A stretch of 14,071 nucleotides of DNA from GCA-002722245 sp038154685 (lineage in GTDB: Bacteria; Bacteroidota; Bacteroidia; Flavobacteriales_C; GCA-002722245), in assembly GCA_038154685.1 (NCBI GenBank), contig JAYPYW010000076.1, positions 1 through 14,071 on the forward strand, written 5' to 3'. Below are positions 1 to 6,560 of this stretch, piece by piece (position 1 is the first letter of the stretch; each line of letters opens with the position of its first letter). Made by a program: the position numbers and the translations under genes. A model generated the notes under the pieces. That model had not been told where the DNA came from, searched no databases, and was given only the letters and a program-made list of their open reading frames with translations.

Positions 1-1
1 A

Positions 2-1168
2 GATGAAACGGCTCAATCTAACTCTATTTTAGAAGAAGCACTGGTGGGGATCAAAAGTTTAAAATCATACGCTAACGAGTTTATCGAATTAAAAAAATAT
101 TCGATTGCTGTCTCAAACGTTAAGCGATTTAATATGAAAGCCGCTGTTTGGAGAGGAATGTTTGTAGCATTTATTGTTACAATCATGGTAGGAGCTGTTG
201 TGTTTATTATATGGCAAGGAATTGAGATGACTCAAGCTGGAGAAATCCATGAAAAAGAGTTTTTTCAATTTATCCTTTTCACGGTTATGCTAGGAACCTC
301 TATTGGATCTTTACCAGATTTATTCGCTAAAATTCAGAAGTCTATTGGAGCTACGGAACACTTAATGACCATCATTCAACAAGAAACGGAAGATATCGAC
401 ACATCGAAACCAGTTTCAACTGAAAGAATTTTAAAAGGAGATATTAGTTTACAAAACTTACAATTCGCCTACCCTAGCAGAAAAGAAGTTCAAATATTAA
501 ATGGATTAAGTTTAGATATTAAAGCAGGAGAACAAGTTGCTTTAGTTGGTTCTTCTGGAAGTGGTAAATCTACAATTGCTAGCTTGCTGTTGCAGTTCTA
601 TAAATTAGATGCTGGGTCAATTAGCTTCGATAGTAAAAACGCCACCGAATATGCCATCAACGAATTGAGATCTCAAATGGCCTTTGTTCCTCAAGAAGTC
701 ATTCTTCTCGGTGGATCCATTGAAGAAAATATTAGATATGGAAAACCTAATGCCTCTCATGAGGAAGTGGTTGCTGCAGCTGAAAAGGCAAACGCATTAG
801 ATTTCATTGAAGGGTTCCCTGAAAAATTTGACACGATTGTTGGTGACCGAGGAATTCAGCTTTCTGGTGGTCAGAGACAAAGAATTGCAATCGCTAGAGC
901 AATCCTTAGAGATCCAGCAATTCTTATTTTAGACGAAGCAACAAGTGCGTTAGATAGCGAATCAGAAGTAGCTGTTCAAGACGCCCTTAATAAGTTAATG
1001 GAGGGAAGAACTTCTGTAGTTATTGCGCACAGGTTATCAACTATAAAAAGGGCTAACTCTATTGTGGTTCTAGATCATGGTAAAATTGTTGAGCAAGGTA
1101 CTCATGAAGAACTCGCTAAAATTGAAAATGGAGTTTACCACAAACTAAGCGACTTACAATTCTCATAA
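2..1168 (+). CDS. ABC exporter, fused permease/ATPase (MsbA-like), 5' truncated
   Basis: This is the C-terminal part of a half-size ABC exporter that uses ATP to move a lipid, drug or peptide-like substrate across the inner membrane. The frame is open from base 2 without a stop, and the first residues (DETAQSNSILEEALVGIKS) look like the mid-permease coupling region of MsbA-type exporters, so the gene starts outside the window. Numbering from the GTG at 44, which I take to be an internal valine codon, two membrane segments lie near residues 37-59 and 73-90. The nucleotide-binding domain follows, with Walker A GSSGSGKST (169-177), Q-loop Gln217, signature LSGGQ (273-277), Walker B ILILDE (293-298) and H-loop His329. 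All catalytic motifs are intact. rsmG starts one base after the stop, so the two are probably co-transcribed. The substrate cannot be told from the sequence; a lipid flippase role is family-based inference. Confidence 0.93.
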   Translation, partial: DETAQSNSILEEALVGIKSLKSYANEFIELKKYSIAVSNVKRFNMKAAVWRGMFVAFIVTIMVGAVVFIIWQGIEMTQAGEIHEKEFFQFILFTVMLGTSIGSLPDLFAKIQKSIGATEHLMTIIQQETEDIDTSKPVSTERILKGDISLQNLQFAYPSRKEVQILNGLSLDIKAGEQVALVGSSGSGKSTIASLLLQFYKLDAGSISFDSKNATEYAINELRSQMAFVPQEVILLGGSIEENIRYGKPNASHEEVVAAAEKANALDFIEGFPEKFDTIVGDRGIQLSGGQRQRIAIARAILRDPAILILDEATSALDSESEVAVQDALNKLMEGRTSVVIAHRLSTIKRANSIVVLDHGKIVEQGTHEELAKIENGVYHKLSDLQFS

Positions 1169-1169
1169 A

Positions 1170-1799
1170 ATGGGTATCGAATTAATTTTAAAATACTTTC
1201 CAGATCTTTCAGAAAGGCAGAAGGAACAATTCGTTCAATTACAAGACTTGTATGAGGAATGGAATAGTCAGATTAATGTAATCTCCCGTAAAGACATCGA
1301 CGAGCTTTACACCCGTCATGTATTGCACTCTTTGGGTATCGCAAAAGTTATACAGTTTAAACCAGGAACTTCAATTATGGATGTTGGAACCGGTGGAGGT
1401 TTCCCTGGAATCCCATTAGCCATTCTTTTCCCTGAGTCTAACTTTTATTTGGTTGACACAATTGGAAAGAAAATTAAGGTTGTAAACGCAGTTGCTGAAG
1501 CATTAGGGTTAGATAACGTTGAAGGTGTTCAAAAGCGCGCTGAGAAGGTGAAGTTTGAATTCGATTTTATTGTAAGTAGAGCTGTAACCTACCTTCCTCG
1601 CTTTAATAATTGGATTAAAGGAAAATTCACTGACGATTCCTTTAATGACATACCAAATGGACTTTTATACCTAAAGGGAGGTGACTTAGCCGAAGAATTA
1701 AAAGAAGCAGGCAAACCGTTTGAGTCTTATGATCTAAAAAATTACTTTTCTGAAGAGTTTTTCGATACTAAGAAGGTTATTTATTTGAAGGCTTTTTAG
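1170..1799 (+). CDS. rsmG: 16S rRNA (guanine527-N7)-methyltransferase RsmG
   Basis: RsmG (formerly GidB) uses S-adenosylmethionine to methylate N7 of G527 in the 530 loop of 16S rRNA. The 209-residue product has the usual family length. The SAM-binding glycine-rich motif DVGTGGGFPG is at residues 71-80 and is followed by IPLAILFP. The acidic residue ending the second strand (LVDTIGKK, about 94-101) and the conserved SRAV segment (136-139) are also present. The ATG is one base after the ABC exporter stop and has no obvious Shine-Dalgarno sequence, which is usual in Bacteroidota. Translation coupling within the exporter operon is likely. Loss of this enzyme is known to give low-level streptomycin resistance in other bacteria; nothing here suggests it is broken. 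Confidence 0.95.
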   Translation: MGIELILKYFPDLSERQKEQFVQLQDLYEEWNSQINVISRKDIDELYTRHVLHSLGIAKVIQFKPGTSIMDVGTGGGFPGIPLAILFPESNFYLVDTIGKKIKVVNAVAEALGLDNVEGVQKRAEKVKFEFDFIVSRAVTYLPRFNNWIKGKFTDDSFNDIPNGLLYLKGGDLAEELKEAGKPFESYDLKNYFSEEFFDTKKVIYLKAF

Positions 1800-1801
1800 C
1801 T

Positions 1802-2014
1802 ATGAAGTTTGAACGAAAAACTAACCCTTTAGTTGGTATGAACCGTCCTGGGTTAAGAGGATTGATTGTTGGACTTTCTTTTCTAGCCACTTCTATCCTA
1901 TTCTACATTTATTCTTTTTTTAATTCGGAGATTAACTGGGTTCCTATTACTTTATTTGGGGTTCCAGGGGGTTGGATAATCACTAGAGCTTTTTTTTCGA
2001 AAAAGAAAGGCTGA
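1802..2014 (+). CDS. small two-helix membrane protein, function unknown
   Basis: I do not recognise the family. The 70-residue product begins with a basic segment (MKFERKTNPL), then has two hydrophobic stretches at about residues 19-40 (LIVGLSFLATSILFYIYSFF) and 46-64 (WVPITLFGVPGGWIITRAFF), and ends in a basic tail SKKKG. This suggests a hairpin-like inner-membrane protein with both ends in the cytoplasm by the positive-inside rule. The start is two bases after the rsmG stop, which supports it as a real third gene of the exporter-rsmG operon. It is the last gene before a terminator region at about 2033. No catalytic or metal-binding residues are apparent. Confidence 0.7.
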   Translation: MKFERKTNPLVGMNRPGLRGLIVGLSFLATSILFYIYSFFNSEINWVPITLFGVPGGWIITRAFFSKKKG

Positions 2015-2032
2015 GGGCGTGAAAGAAAACAA

Positions 2033-2058
2033 AAAGCCCCTCCAAACGGAAGGGCTTT
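2033..2058 (-). terminator. intrinsic terminator of the glycosyltransferase-sigma operon, possibly bidirectional
   Basis: The inverted repeat pairs 2033-2043 with 2048-2058 around a 4-nt loop. One position (2040/2051) is a C-A mismatch on the + strand but a G-U wobble on the - strand RNA. On the - strand the stem is followed by TTTTTGTTTTC. Both points indicate that it works mainly for the - strand operon. It lies between convergent genes and may also slow + strand transcripts. Confidence 0.8.
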
Positions 2059-2078
2059 CGATATCATCAAACAGGAAA

Positions 2079-2690
2079 TTATATCTTTTCCTGAGTGTTC
2101 TTCATAATGTTATACAGAAACTCTCTAGCTCTAAATAATTGTGCTTTAACAGTTCCTAGTGGAATATCTAAATGCTCTGCAATTTCTTCATAGGAATACT
2201 CCTTAAAGTATCTTAATTCAACTAATGTTCTGTAACGAGGTTTCAACTTCTTAACAACATCATGCATAATTTGAATCTTTTGCTCCCTCATGTAAGATTG
2301 CTCTGGATCTAAAGCATCGGATTTTAAATCAATCTCTAATTCAGAACCCTCATCGTTTTCTAGAGTTTTATTGATAGAAAAAGTGTTCTTCTTTTTCTTT
2401 CTAATAAAATCGATACAGTTGTTAGATGCAATTTTAAATAACCAAGTACTGAAAGCGTAGTTTGGTGTATACTGATGTAATTTTTTGAAAGCCTTTCCGA
2501 ACGCTTCGATCGTTAAATCTTCCGCGTCATCCTTGTTGTTAACCATCTTTAAAAGCATGAAATAGATAGAATCACGATATCTATCCATTAACTCAGCATA
2601 TGCTCTTTGAGATTTGTTTTCAATGGCGTCACGAACAAGATTGTAATCGTAAAGCGCCTTTTCAGACAAATTTGGTCCTGGTACTACCAT
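2079..2690 (-). CDS. ECF-family RNA polymerase sigma factor
   Basis: This is an extracytoplasmic-function sigma-70 factor of 203 residues. Region 2 spans about residues 27-100, with the core-binding and -10 recognition segment around DDAEDLTIEAFGKAFKKL and FSTWLFKIASNNCIDFIRKKK. An acidic linker (about 105-140) follows. Region 4 spans about 143-196, with the helix-turn-helix YSYEEIAEHLDIPLGTVKAQ. No anti-sigma factor gene is adjacent, which is unusual for ECF factors but common in one abundant Bacteroidota group. The start is set by the first ATG, which overlaps the end of the upstream glycosyltransferase gene by 7 nt (ATGGTAG), so its synthesis is probably coupled to that gene and driven from the palindromic promoter at about 3800. 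Regulated targets are unknown. Confidence 0.92.
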   Translation of the reverse strand: MVVPGPNLSEKALYDYNLVRDAIENKSQRAYAELMDRYRDSIYFMLLKMVNNKDDAEDLTIEAFGKAFKKLHQYTPNYAFSTWLFKIASNNCIDFIRKKKKNTFSINKTLENDEGSELEIDLKSDALDPEQSYMREQKIQIMHDVVKKLKPRYRTLVELRYFKEYSYEEIAEHLDIPLGTVKAQLFRAREFLYNIMKNTQEKI

Positions 2691-3793
2691 CCTCCCTTTT
2701 TGCGTTTAAAAATTGTTGTCAAAACCGCGAAATTGTGGACGAAAACCGAAAATAAATCGGCAAACAACATGTTTTGCCACATAACGCTTACTCCAATTTT
2801 ACTGAATATTCTGTTAATTAAAGAATACATTGTAAGTTTTTTTAACACGATTGATGTTAAAATCAATAAAAACCACTCAGAATAACAAATCAAAATTGGC
2901 AATAACAAATACCAAAACATTGTAAACGAGTAAAATAACCCTAACAAAAACTGGTTAGCTTTGTTATATTTCATTCCTGCAGAAACATGTCTGGTTTTTT
3001 GAATCAAAAACGATTTAGATGTTTTTTTTGGTACTGATAATGTTTGAGCTTTCGGAGAAGTTACAATATTCACTTTTGTTCCCTTTGGTAGTTCATTCAC
3101 AAACAAATCATCGTCCCCGCTTGGTATATTTAGATGAGATTGAAATCCTCCAACTTTGTTAAACAAAGATTTCTTGTAGGCAACATTCCGACCAACAGAC
3201 ATGTAAGGAAAACCTGCTAGAGCGAATGACAAATAATTAAGAGCTATAAACCCTGTATCCAGTTGAATAAATTTATTCAAGAATGTTTTTTCTTGCTCAT
3301 ACAATCCAACACCTAAAACTAACTCAAACCCTCCATCAAATCCTGCTGCCATTCTTTTTAACCACTGTTCACTCTTAGGCCAGCAATCAGCATCGGTCAT
3401 TACCAAATATTCTCCTTTGGATTCAGCTATTCCATAGGTTAAAACCTCCTTTTTACCCCCTGACACTTTCTCTTGATCAAACTTAAACGGCTTGAAATTT
3501 TCATACTTTGCTGCAAATTGATTTAAAATAGCCCCTGTCCCATCTGTTGAATGATCATCAATAACCAAAACTTCAAAATTGGGATAATCTTGATTTAAAA
3601 TCTTAGGCAAATTCTTTATCAAATTCTCTTTCTCGTTCTTAGCGCAAACTATGACAGATAAAAAGGGAAAATGAGGAGATTTAATCTCTGGGTGCTTGAA
3701 TTTGAGCAACTTTCTCCAAATGATTAAATAATAACCTAATAACGTGAGGGTTATTATCGCAAATACTGTTTCTATCCAAGAAATTAAGCTCAT
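2684..3793 (-). CDS. membrane-anchored family 2 glycosyltransferase
   Basis: The protein transfers a sugar from a nucleotide-sugar donor, acting on the cytoplasmic face of the inner membrane. With the start at 3793 it has 369 residues. An N-terminal helix (about 7-26) is followed by a GT-A fold: SVIVCAKNE (46-54), DDHSTDGT (79-86), the metal-binding DxD motif TDADCWP (133-139), the acceptor-site acidic cluster SGDDDLF (225-231) and a Q-x2-R-like motif (Gln265, Arg268). Three or so hydrophobic helices lie at about 282-303, 307-320 and 340-362. This layout resembles processive or lipid-linked GT2 enzymes. An open frame extends to 3847, but the added residues are encoded by a palindrome and precede the -7 box, so I reject them. 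It is the first gene of an operon with the sigma factor. Substrate is unknown; a surface glycan or glycolipid is likely. Confidence 0.88.
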   Translation of the reverse strand: MSLISWIETVFAIITLTLLGYYLIIWRKLLKFKHPEIKSPHFPFLSVIVCAKNEKENLIKNLPKILNQDYPNFEVLVIDDHSTDGTGAILNQFAAKYENFKPFKFDQEKVSGGKKEVLTYGIAESKGEYLVMTDADCWPKSEQWLKRMAAGFDGGFELVLGVGLYEQEKTFLNKFIQLDTGFIALNYLSFALAGFPYMSVGRNVAYKKSLFNKVGGFQSHLNIPSGDDDLFVNELPKGTKVNIVTSPKAQTLSVPKKTSKSFLIQKTRHVSAGMKYNKANQFLLGLFYSFTMFWYLLLPILICYSEWFLLILTSIVLKKLTMYSLINRIFSKIGVSVMWQNMLFADLFSVFVHNFAVLTTIFKRKKGGW

Positions 3794-3798
3794 CACAA

Positions 3799-3829
3799 CA
3801 AAGATATGATATTTAGATGCTCCTCTAAA
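3799..3829 (-). promoter_or_regulatory. predicted promoter of the glycosyltransferase-sigma operon
   Basis: This is the mirror image of the tgt promoter. The - strand reads TTTA (3829-3826), a 19-bp spacer, then TATCTTTG (3806-3799). Again exactly five bases separate the -7 box from the ATG at 3793. The two promoters overlap, so both cannot be occupied by polymerase at once. Confidence 0.62.
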
Positions 3830-3842
3830 TATCATATCTTTG
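3812..3842 (+). promoter_or_regulatory. predicted tgt-lptG promoter
   Basis: TATCTTTG at 3835-3842 matches the Bacteroidota -7 consensus TAnnTTTG exactly. TTTA at 3812-3815, one base from the -33 consensus TTTG, lies 19 bp upstream. Only five bases separate the -7 box from the tgt ATG at 3848, so the transcript should begin at or within a few bases of the ATG. Confidence 0.65.
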
Positions 3843-3847
3843 TGCAA

Positions 3848-4978
3848 ATGAAGTTCAACCTAGAAAAAAAGGATGCTGGTTCTAAAGCCAGAGCAGGAAC
3901 AATAACAACTGATCACGGAGAAATCCAAACTCCTATTTTCATGCCTGTTGGAACTGCTGCATCTGTTAAAACGGTTCATCAAAGGGAGTTAAAAGATGAT
4001 ATAAAAGCTCAAATTATTTTGGGTAACACTTATCACCTTTACCTTAAACCTATAACAGATATTCTTGAAGAAGCAGGAGGACTTCATAAATTTATGAATT
4101 GGGACCGACCTATTTTAACGGATAGTGGAGGATTTCAGGTTTATTCCTTAAGTGGGAAAAGAAAAATCAAAGAAGAAGGCGTTAAATTCCAATCTCATAT
4201 TGATGGTTCTTACCACATGTTTTCGCCAGAGCATGTAATGGACATCCAAAGAAAAATTGGTGCCGATATCATAATGGCCTTTGATGAATGCACGCCTTAC
4301 CCGTGTGATTACAACTATGCAAAAAACTCAATGGAGATGACGCATAGGTGGCTGAAAAGATGTTGCGATCGTTTTGATTCAACCGATCCTCTTTATGGCT
4401 ACAACCAAACTCTTTTCCCCATTGTTCAAGGAAGCACATACAAAGACTTAAGGGTTAAGTCTGCCGAAACTATTGCATCGTTCGAAAGAGAAGGAAATGC
4501 GATTGGTGGTTTATCTGTTGGAGAGCCGGCTGAAGAAATGTACGCAATGACCGATTTGGTTTGTAGTGTTCTTCCTGAGGACAAGCCGAGGTACTTAATG
4601 GGTGTTGGAACACCAGCAAATATATTAGAAAACATTGCGTTAGGAGTTGACATGTTTGATTGCGTAATGCCAACTAGAAATGCTCGAAACGGAATGATTT
4701 TCACTAGTGAAGGAATCATTAATCTTAAAAACAAGAAATGGGAAAGGGACTTCTCCCCTCTTGATCCTAATGGAACTTCATATGTAGATAGCTATTACAC
4801 AAAATCATATGTTCGCCATTTATTCCACACTGGAGAAATCCTTGGAATGCAAATTGCGTCTATTCACAATTTGGCTTTTTACCTTTGGTTGGTTGGAGAA
4901 GCTCGCAAACATATCATTGAGGGTGATTTTGCAGACTGGAAAAATATGATGGTTAAAAAGGTAACTAACCGCTTATAA
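3848..4978 (+). CDS. tgt: queuine/preQ1 tRNA-guanine transglycosylase
   Basis: Tgt exchanges guanine-34 of GUN-anticodon tRNAs for preQ1, the first tRNA-bound step of queuosine synthesis. The 376-residue product has the full TIM-barrel family length. Key residues are Asp92 in TDSGGFQ (acid/base), Asp146 in AFDECTPYP (substrate binding) and nucleophile Asp271 in DMFDCVMPTR. An ungapped comparison with my recollection of the Zymomonas enzyme puts its zinc cysteines CxCxxC at Gly309, Ser311 and Asp314, while the fourth ligand His340 is kept; the usual zinc site is therefore absent. Remembered Bacteroides relatives appear to share this. The start at 3848 fits homologous N-termini (MKFNLEKK); an in-frame ATG at 3806 lies inside the palindrome and is rejected. 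The stop overlaps the next ATG by one base (TAATG), so translation of the permease is likely coupled. Confidence 0.95.
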   Translation: MKFNLEKKDAGSKARAGTITTDHGEIQTPIFMPVGTAASVKTVHQRELKDDIKAQIILGNTYHLYLKPITDILEEAGGLHKFMNWDRPILTDSGGFQVYSLSGKRKIKEEGVKFQSHIDGSYHMFSPEHVMDIQRKIGADIIMAFDECTPYPCDYNYAKNSMEMTHRWLKRCCDRFDSTDPLYGYNQTLFPIVQGSTYKDLRVKSAETIASFEREGNAIGGLSVGEPAEEMYAMTDLVCSVLPEDKPRYLMGVGTPANILENIALGVDMFDCVMPTRNARNGMIFTSEGIINLKNKKWERDFSPLDPNGTSYVDSYYTKSYVRHLFHTGEILGMQIASIHNLAFYLWLVGEARKHIIEGDFADWKNMMVKKVTNRL

Positions 4979-6051
4979 TGTTTAAAAAGCTTGATATATA
5001 CATCCTTAAAAAGTTCGCAGGAACATTCTTCCTGATGATTGGGCTGTTTATATTAATTGCAGTTGTTTTTGATATCTCTGAGAAAATCGATGATTTCGAT
5101 GATTTTACAATGGAAGAAATCATCTTTGATTATTATTTCTCATTTATCCCTTGGTTATATAACCTGTTAACCCCTATCCTAGCGTTCATCACTGTGATTT
5201 ACTTCACGAGTAGAATGGCTACCAAAACTGAGATTATTCCAATTCTCGCATCAGGGGTTTCTTTTCAAAGATTTTTGAGGCCTTATGTATTTGGCGGAAT
5301 AGTCCTAACCATTATTTCATTGGTACTTAGCCACTTTCTAATCCCAATTACAAACGTAAAGCGATTAAAAATTGAATCACAAATTTATAGTCACGCGGCC
5401 AAAATAGATAATTCAAAACTACACCGAGAGGTAGCTAAAGACACTTATATTTTTGTAAATAACTACAGTATTAAAGCTGACAATGCTTCCAAGTTCAGAT
5501 TAGAAAAAATTGTTGACGGTGAATTATTGTATCGATTTACCGCCAGCCATTTAAAATGGGACCCTATTAAAAAGAGCTGGCGAGCAAGAAACTGGACCGA
5601 AAGAACTATCGATGGAGAAATCGAAACGTTGACTCAAGGCAAAATTAAGGACACTACATTTGTTTTTGATAATACCGAGTTTCACAGAAGTCCGTATGAG
5701 ATAGAAACAATGGACATTTTCGATATTTATGATTTCATTGAAAAAGAAAAAATGCGAGGTTCTAGCCATTTAGGACTTTACCAGCAAGAATTAGTAAAAC
5801 GTACCTCTAACCCTTTTTCAATTATCATCCTTGTAATAATTGCAGCATGTATTAGCTCGCGAAAAGTAAAAGGAGGAATAGGGATGCATATTGCTAAGGG
5901 GCTTGTAATTGCGCTTGTATTTGTATTCTTTATGAAAATTGCCGAAATTATTTCTGTTAACACCCCAATTCCAGCAACATTGGCCTTTTGGGTACCAAAC
6001 ATAATTTTTGGAATTGTAGCCATTTACATTTACAGAACAGCTCCTAAATAA
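4978..6051 (+). CDS. LptF/LptG-family permease (YjgP/YjgQ)
   Basis: This 357-residue protein belongs to the permease family that, with the LptB ATPase, extracts lipopolysaccharide from the inner membrane and passes it to the periplasmic bridge. It has the family architecture: three N-terminal membrane helices (about 12-32, 54-78, 103-124), a large periplasmic beta-rich domain (about 130-270) and three C-terminal helices (about 274-291, 303-323, 331-352). The opening LDIYILKKFAGTFF is typical of the LptG/LptF coupling-helix region. Linkage to tgt, with an overlapping TAATG junction, recurs in Bacteroidota as I remember them. I cannot decide between LptF and LptG from one copy. The stop codon is immediately next to the stop of the convergent DUF983 gene. 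Confidence 0.9.
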   Translation: MFKKLDIYILKKFAGTFFLMIGLFILIAVVFDISEKIDDFDDFTMEEIIFDYYFSFIPWLYNLLTPILAFITVIYFTSRMATKTEIIPILASGVSFQRFLRPYVFGGIVLTIISLVLSHFLIPITNVKRLKIESQIYSHAAKIDNSKLHREVAKDTYIFVNNYSIKADNASKFRLEKIVDGELLYRFTASHLKWDPIKKSWRARNWTERTIDGEIETLTQGKIKDTTFVFDNTEFHRSPYEIETMDIFDIYDFIEKEKMRGSSHLGLYQQELVKRTSNPFSIIILVIIAACISSRKVKGGIGMHIAKGLVIALVFVFFMKIAEIISVNTPIPATLAFWVPNIIFGIVAIYIYRTAPK

Positions 6052-6432
6052 CTAAACTTTAGCAGCCATTTCCCTATCGTATCTAATAAAGATATGCAAC
6101 CAAACACTTCTTGAATACCTAAAAAGAAGCGGCATCAAAACAACCAGCATTCCGAATATAACTCCAGTTATATGATAAATTTCAAGTTCGGTGGTAAATG
6201 ATAAAATCAAAACTACAGGAATAGCTAAAGCAACTCCAAAGGCATAACTAATATACATTGCCCCATACCAAAACCCTTGCTCCATTTCGTAAACTAGCTC
6301 GCACTCAGAGCAAGATTCTTCAATCTCTCCAAACTTTGGATGATAAGGGTTTTTATGAGTAAAGACCTTCCCTTTACGGCATCTTGGGCATTTACAAGTT
6401 GCCATGCTTTTAATTGCTGATACCTCTTTCAT
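6052..6432 (-). CDS. DUF983 family membrane protein with two CxxC motifs
   Basis: This 126-residue protein fits the DUF983 family, whose function is not established. A cytoplasmic N-terminal segment carries two cysteine pairs, CPRC (15-18) and CSEC (41-44), suggestive of a small zinc ribbon. The conserved EQGFWYGAMYISYAFG leads into the first membrane helix (about 57-79), and a second helix lies at about 87-105. A basic, aromatic C-terminal tail (RYSRSVWLHIFIRYD) follows. The start used is the first ATG; Met10 is an alternative that keeps both CxxC motifs. The gene lies downstream of accA but a terminator separates them, so it is probably transcribed alone. There is no space between its stop codon and that of the convergent permease gene. 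Confidence 0.85.
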   Translation of the reverse strand: MKEVSAIKSMATCKCPRCRKGKVFTHKNPYHPKFGEIEESCSECELVYEMEQGFWYGAMYISYAFGVALAIPVVLILSFTTELEIYHITGVIFGMLVVLMPLLFRYSRSVWLHIFIRYDREMAAKV

Positions 6433-6449
6433 ATTGATTAGTTTATTCT

Positions 6450-6457
6450 TAAAAATA
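6450..6457 (-). promoter_or_regulatory. possible -7 box for the DUF983 gene
   Basis: The - strand reads TATTTTTA, a one-mismatch match to TAnnTTTG, about 17 bases before the ATG. I see no TTTG at the expected -33 distance, so the call rests on one element only. Confidence 0.3.
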
Positions 6458-6508
6458 GAAGTTTACCACCTTAAGATTCGTGACTAAACTTACACTATCA
6501 AAAATAAA

Positions 6509-6536
6509 AAAGGTAGCTCTTTTCAGAACTACCTTT
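6509..6536 (-). terminator. intrinsic terminator of accA
   Basis: Positions 6509-6520 pair with 6525-6536. On the - strand the stem closes a GAAA tetraloop and is followed by TTTTTTATTTT. The single irregular pair (6517/6528) is a G-U wobble in - strand RNA, which fits termination of accA rather than of any + strand transcript. Confidence 0.85.
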
Positions 6537-6560
6537 CATCACAATTTCATCTGTAATTTA

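Larger units (their letters stand above)
3798..3843. repeat. perfect 20-bp inverted repeat between divergent operons
   Basis: The left arm ACAAAGATATGATATTTAGA (3798-3817) is exactly reverse-complementary to 3824-3843, with a 6-nt spacer TGCTCC. It fills most of the 54-nt gap between the glycosyltransferase and tgt start codons and holds the two predicted promoters. Beyond positions 3798 and 3843 the symmetry stops. It could act as a dimeric-repressor operator, or simply reflect selection for the same promoter on both strands. Confidence 0.95.

Noticed and set aside
44..46. GTG at 44 as the true start of the ABC exporter.
   Set aside because: The frame is open back to base 2 and the preceding residues continue a typical exporter permease sequence, so the GTG is an internal valine.
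2607..2885. A 92-codon + strand open frame across the sigma/glycosyltransferase junction.
   Set aside because: It is antisense to two well-supported genes, has no recognisable features and its composition fits a shadow frame.
3800..3847. Upstream in-frame extensions of both tgt (ATG at 3806) and the glycosyltransferase (ATG at 3847), giving nearly the same peptide MIFR-x-x-SKYHIFV on each strand.
   Set aside because: The shared peptide only reflects the palindrome being read from both ends. Homologous N-termini and the -7 boxes place the starts at 3848 and 3793.
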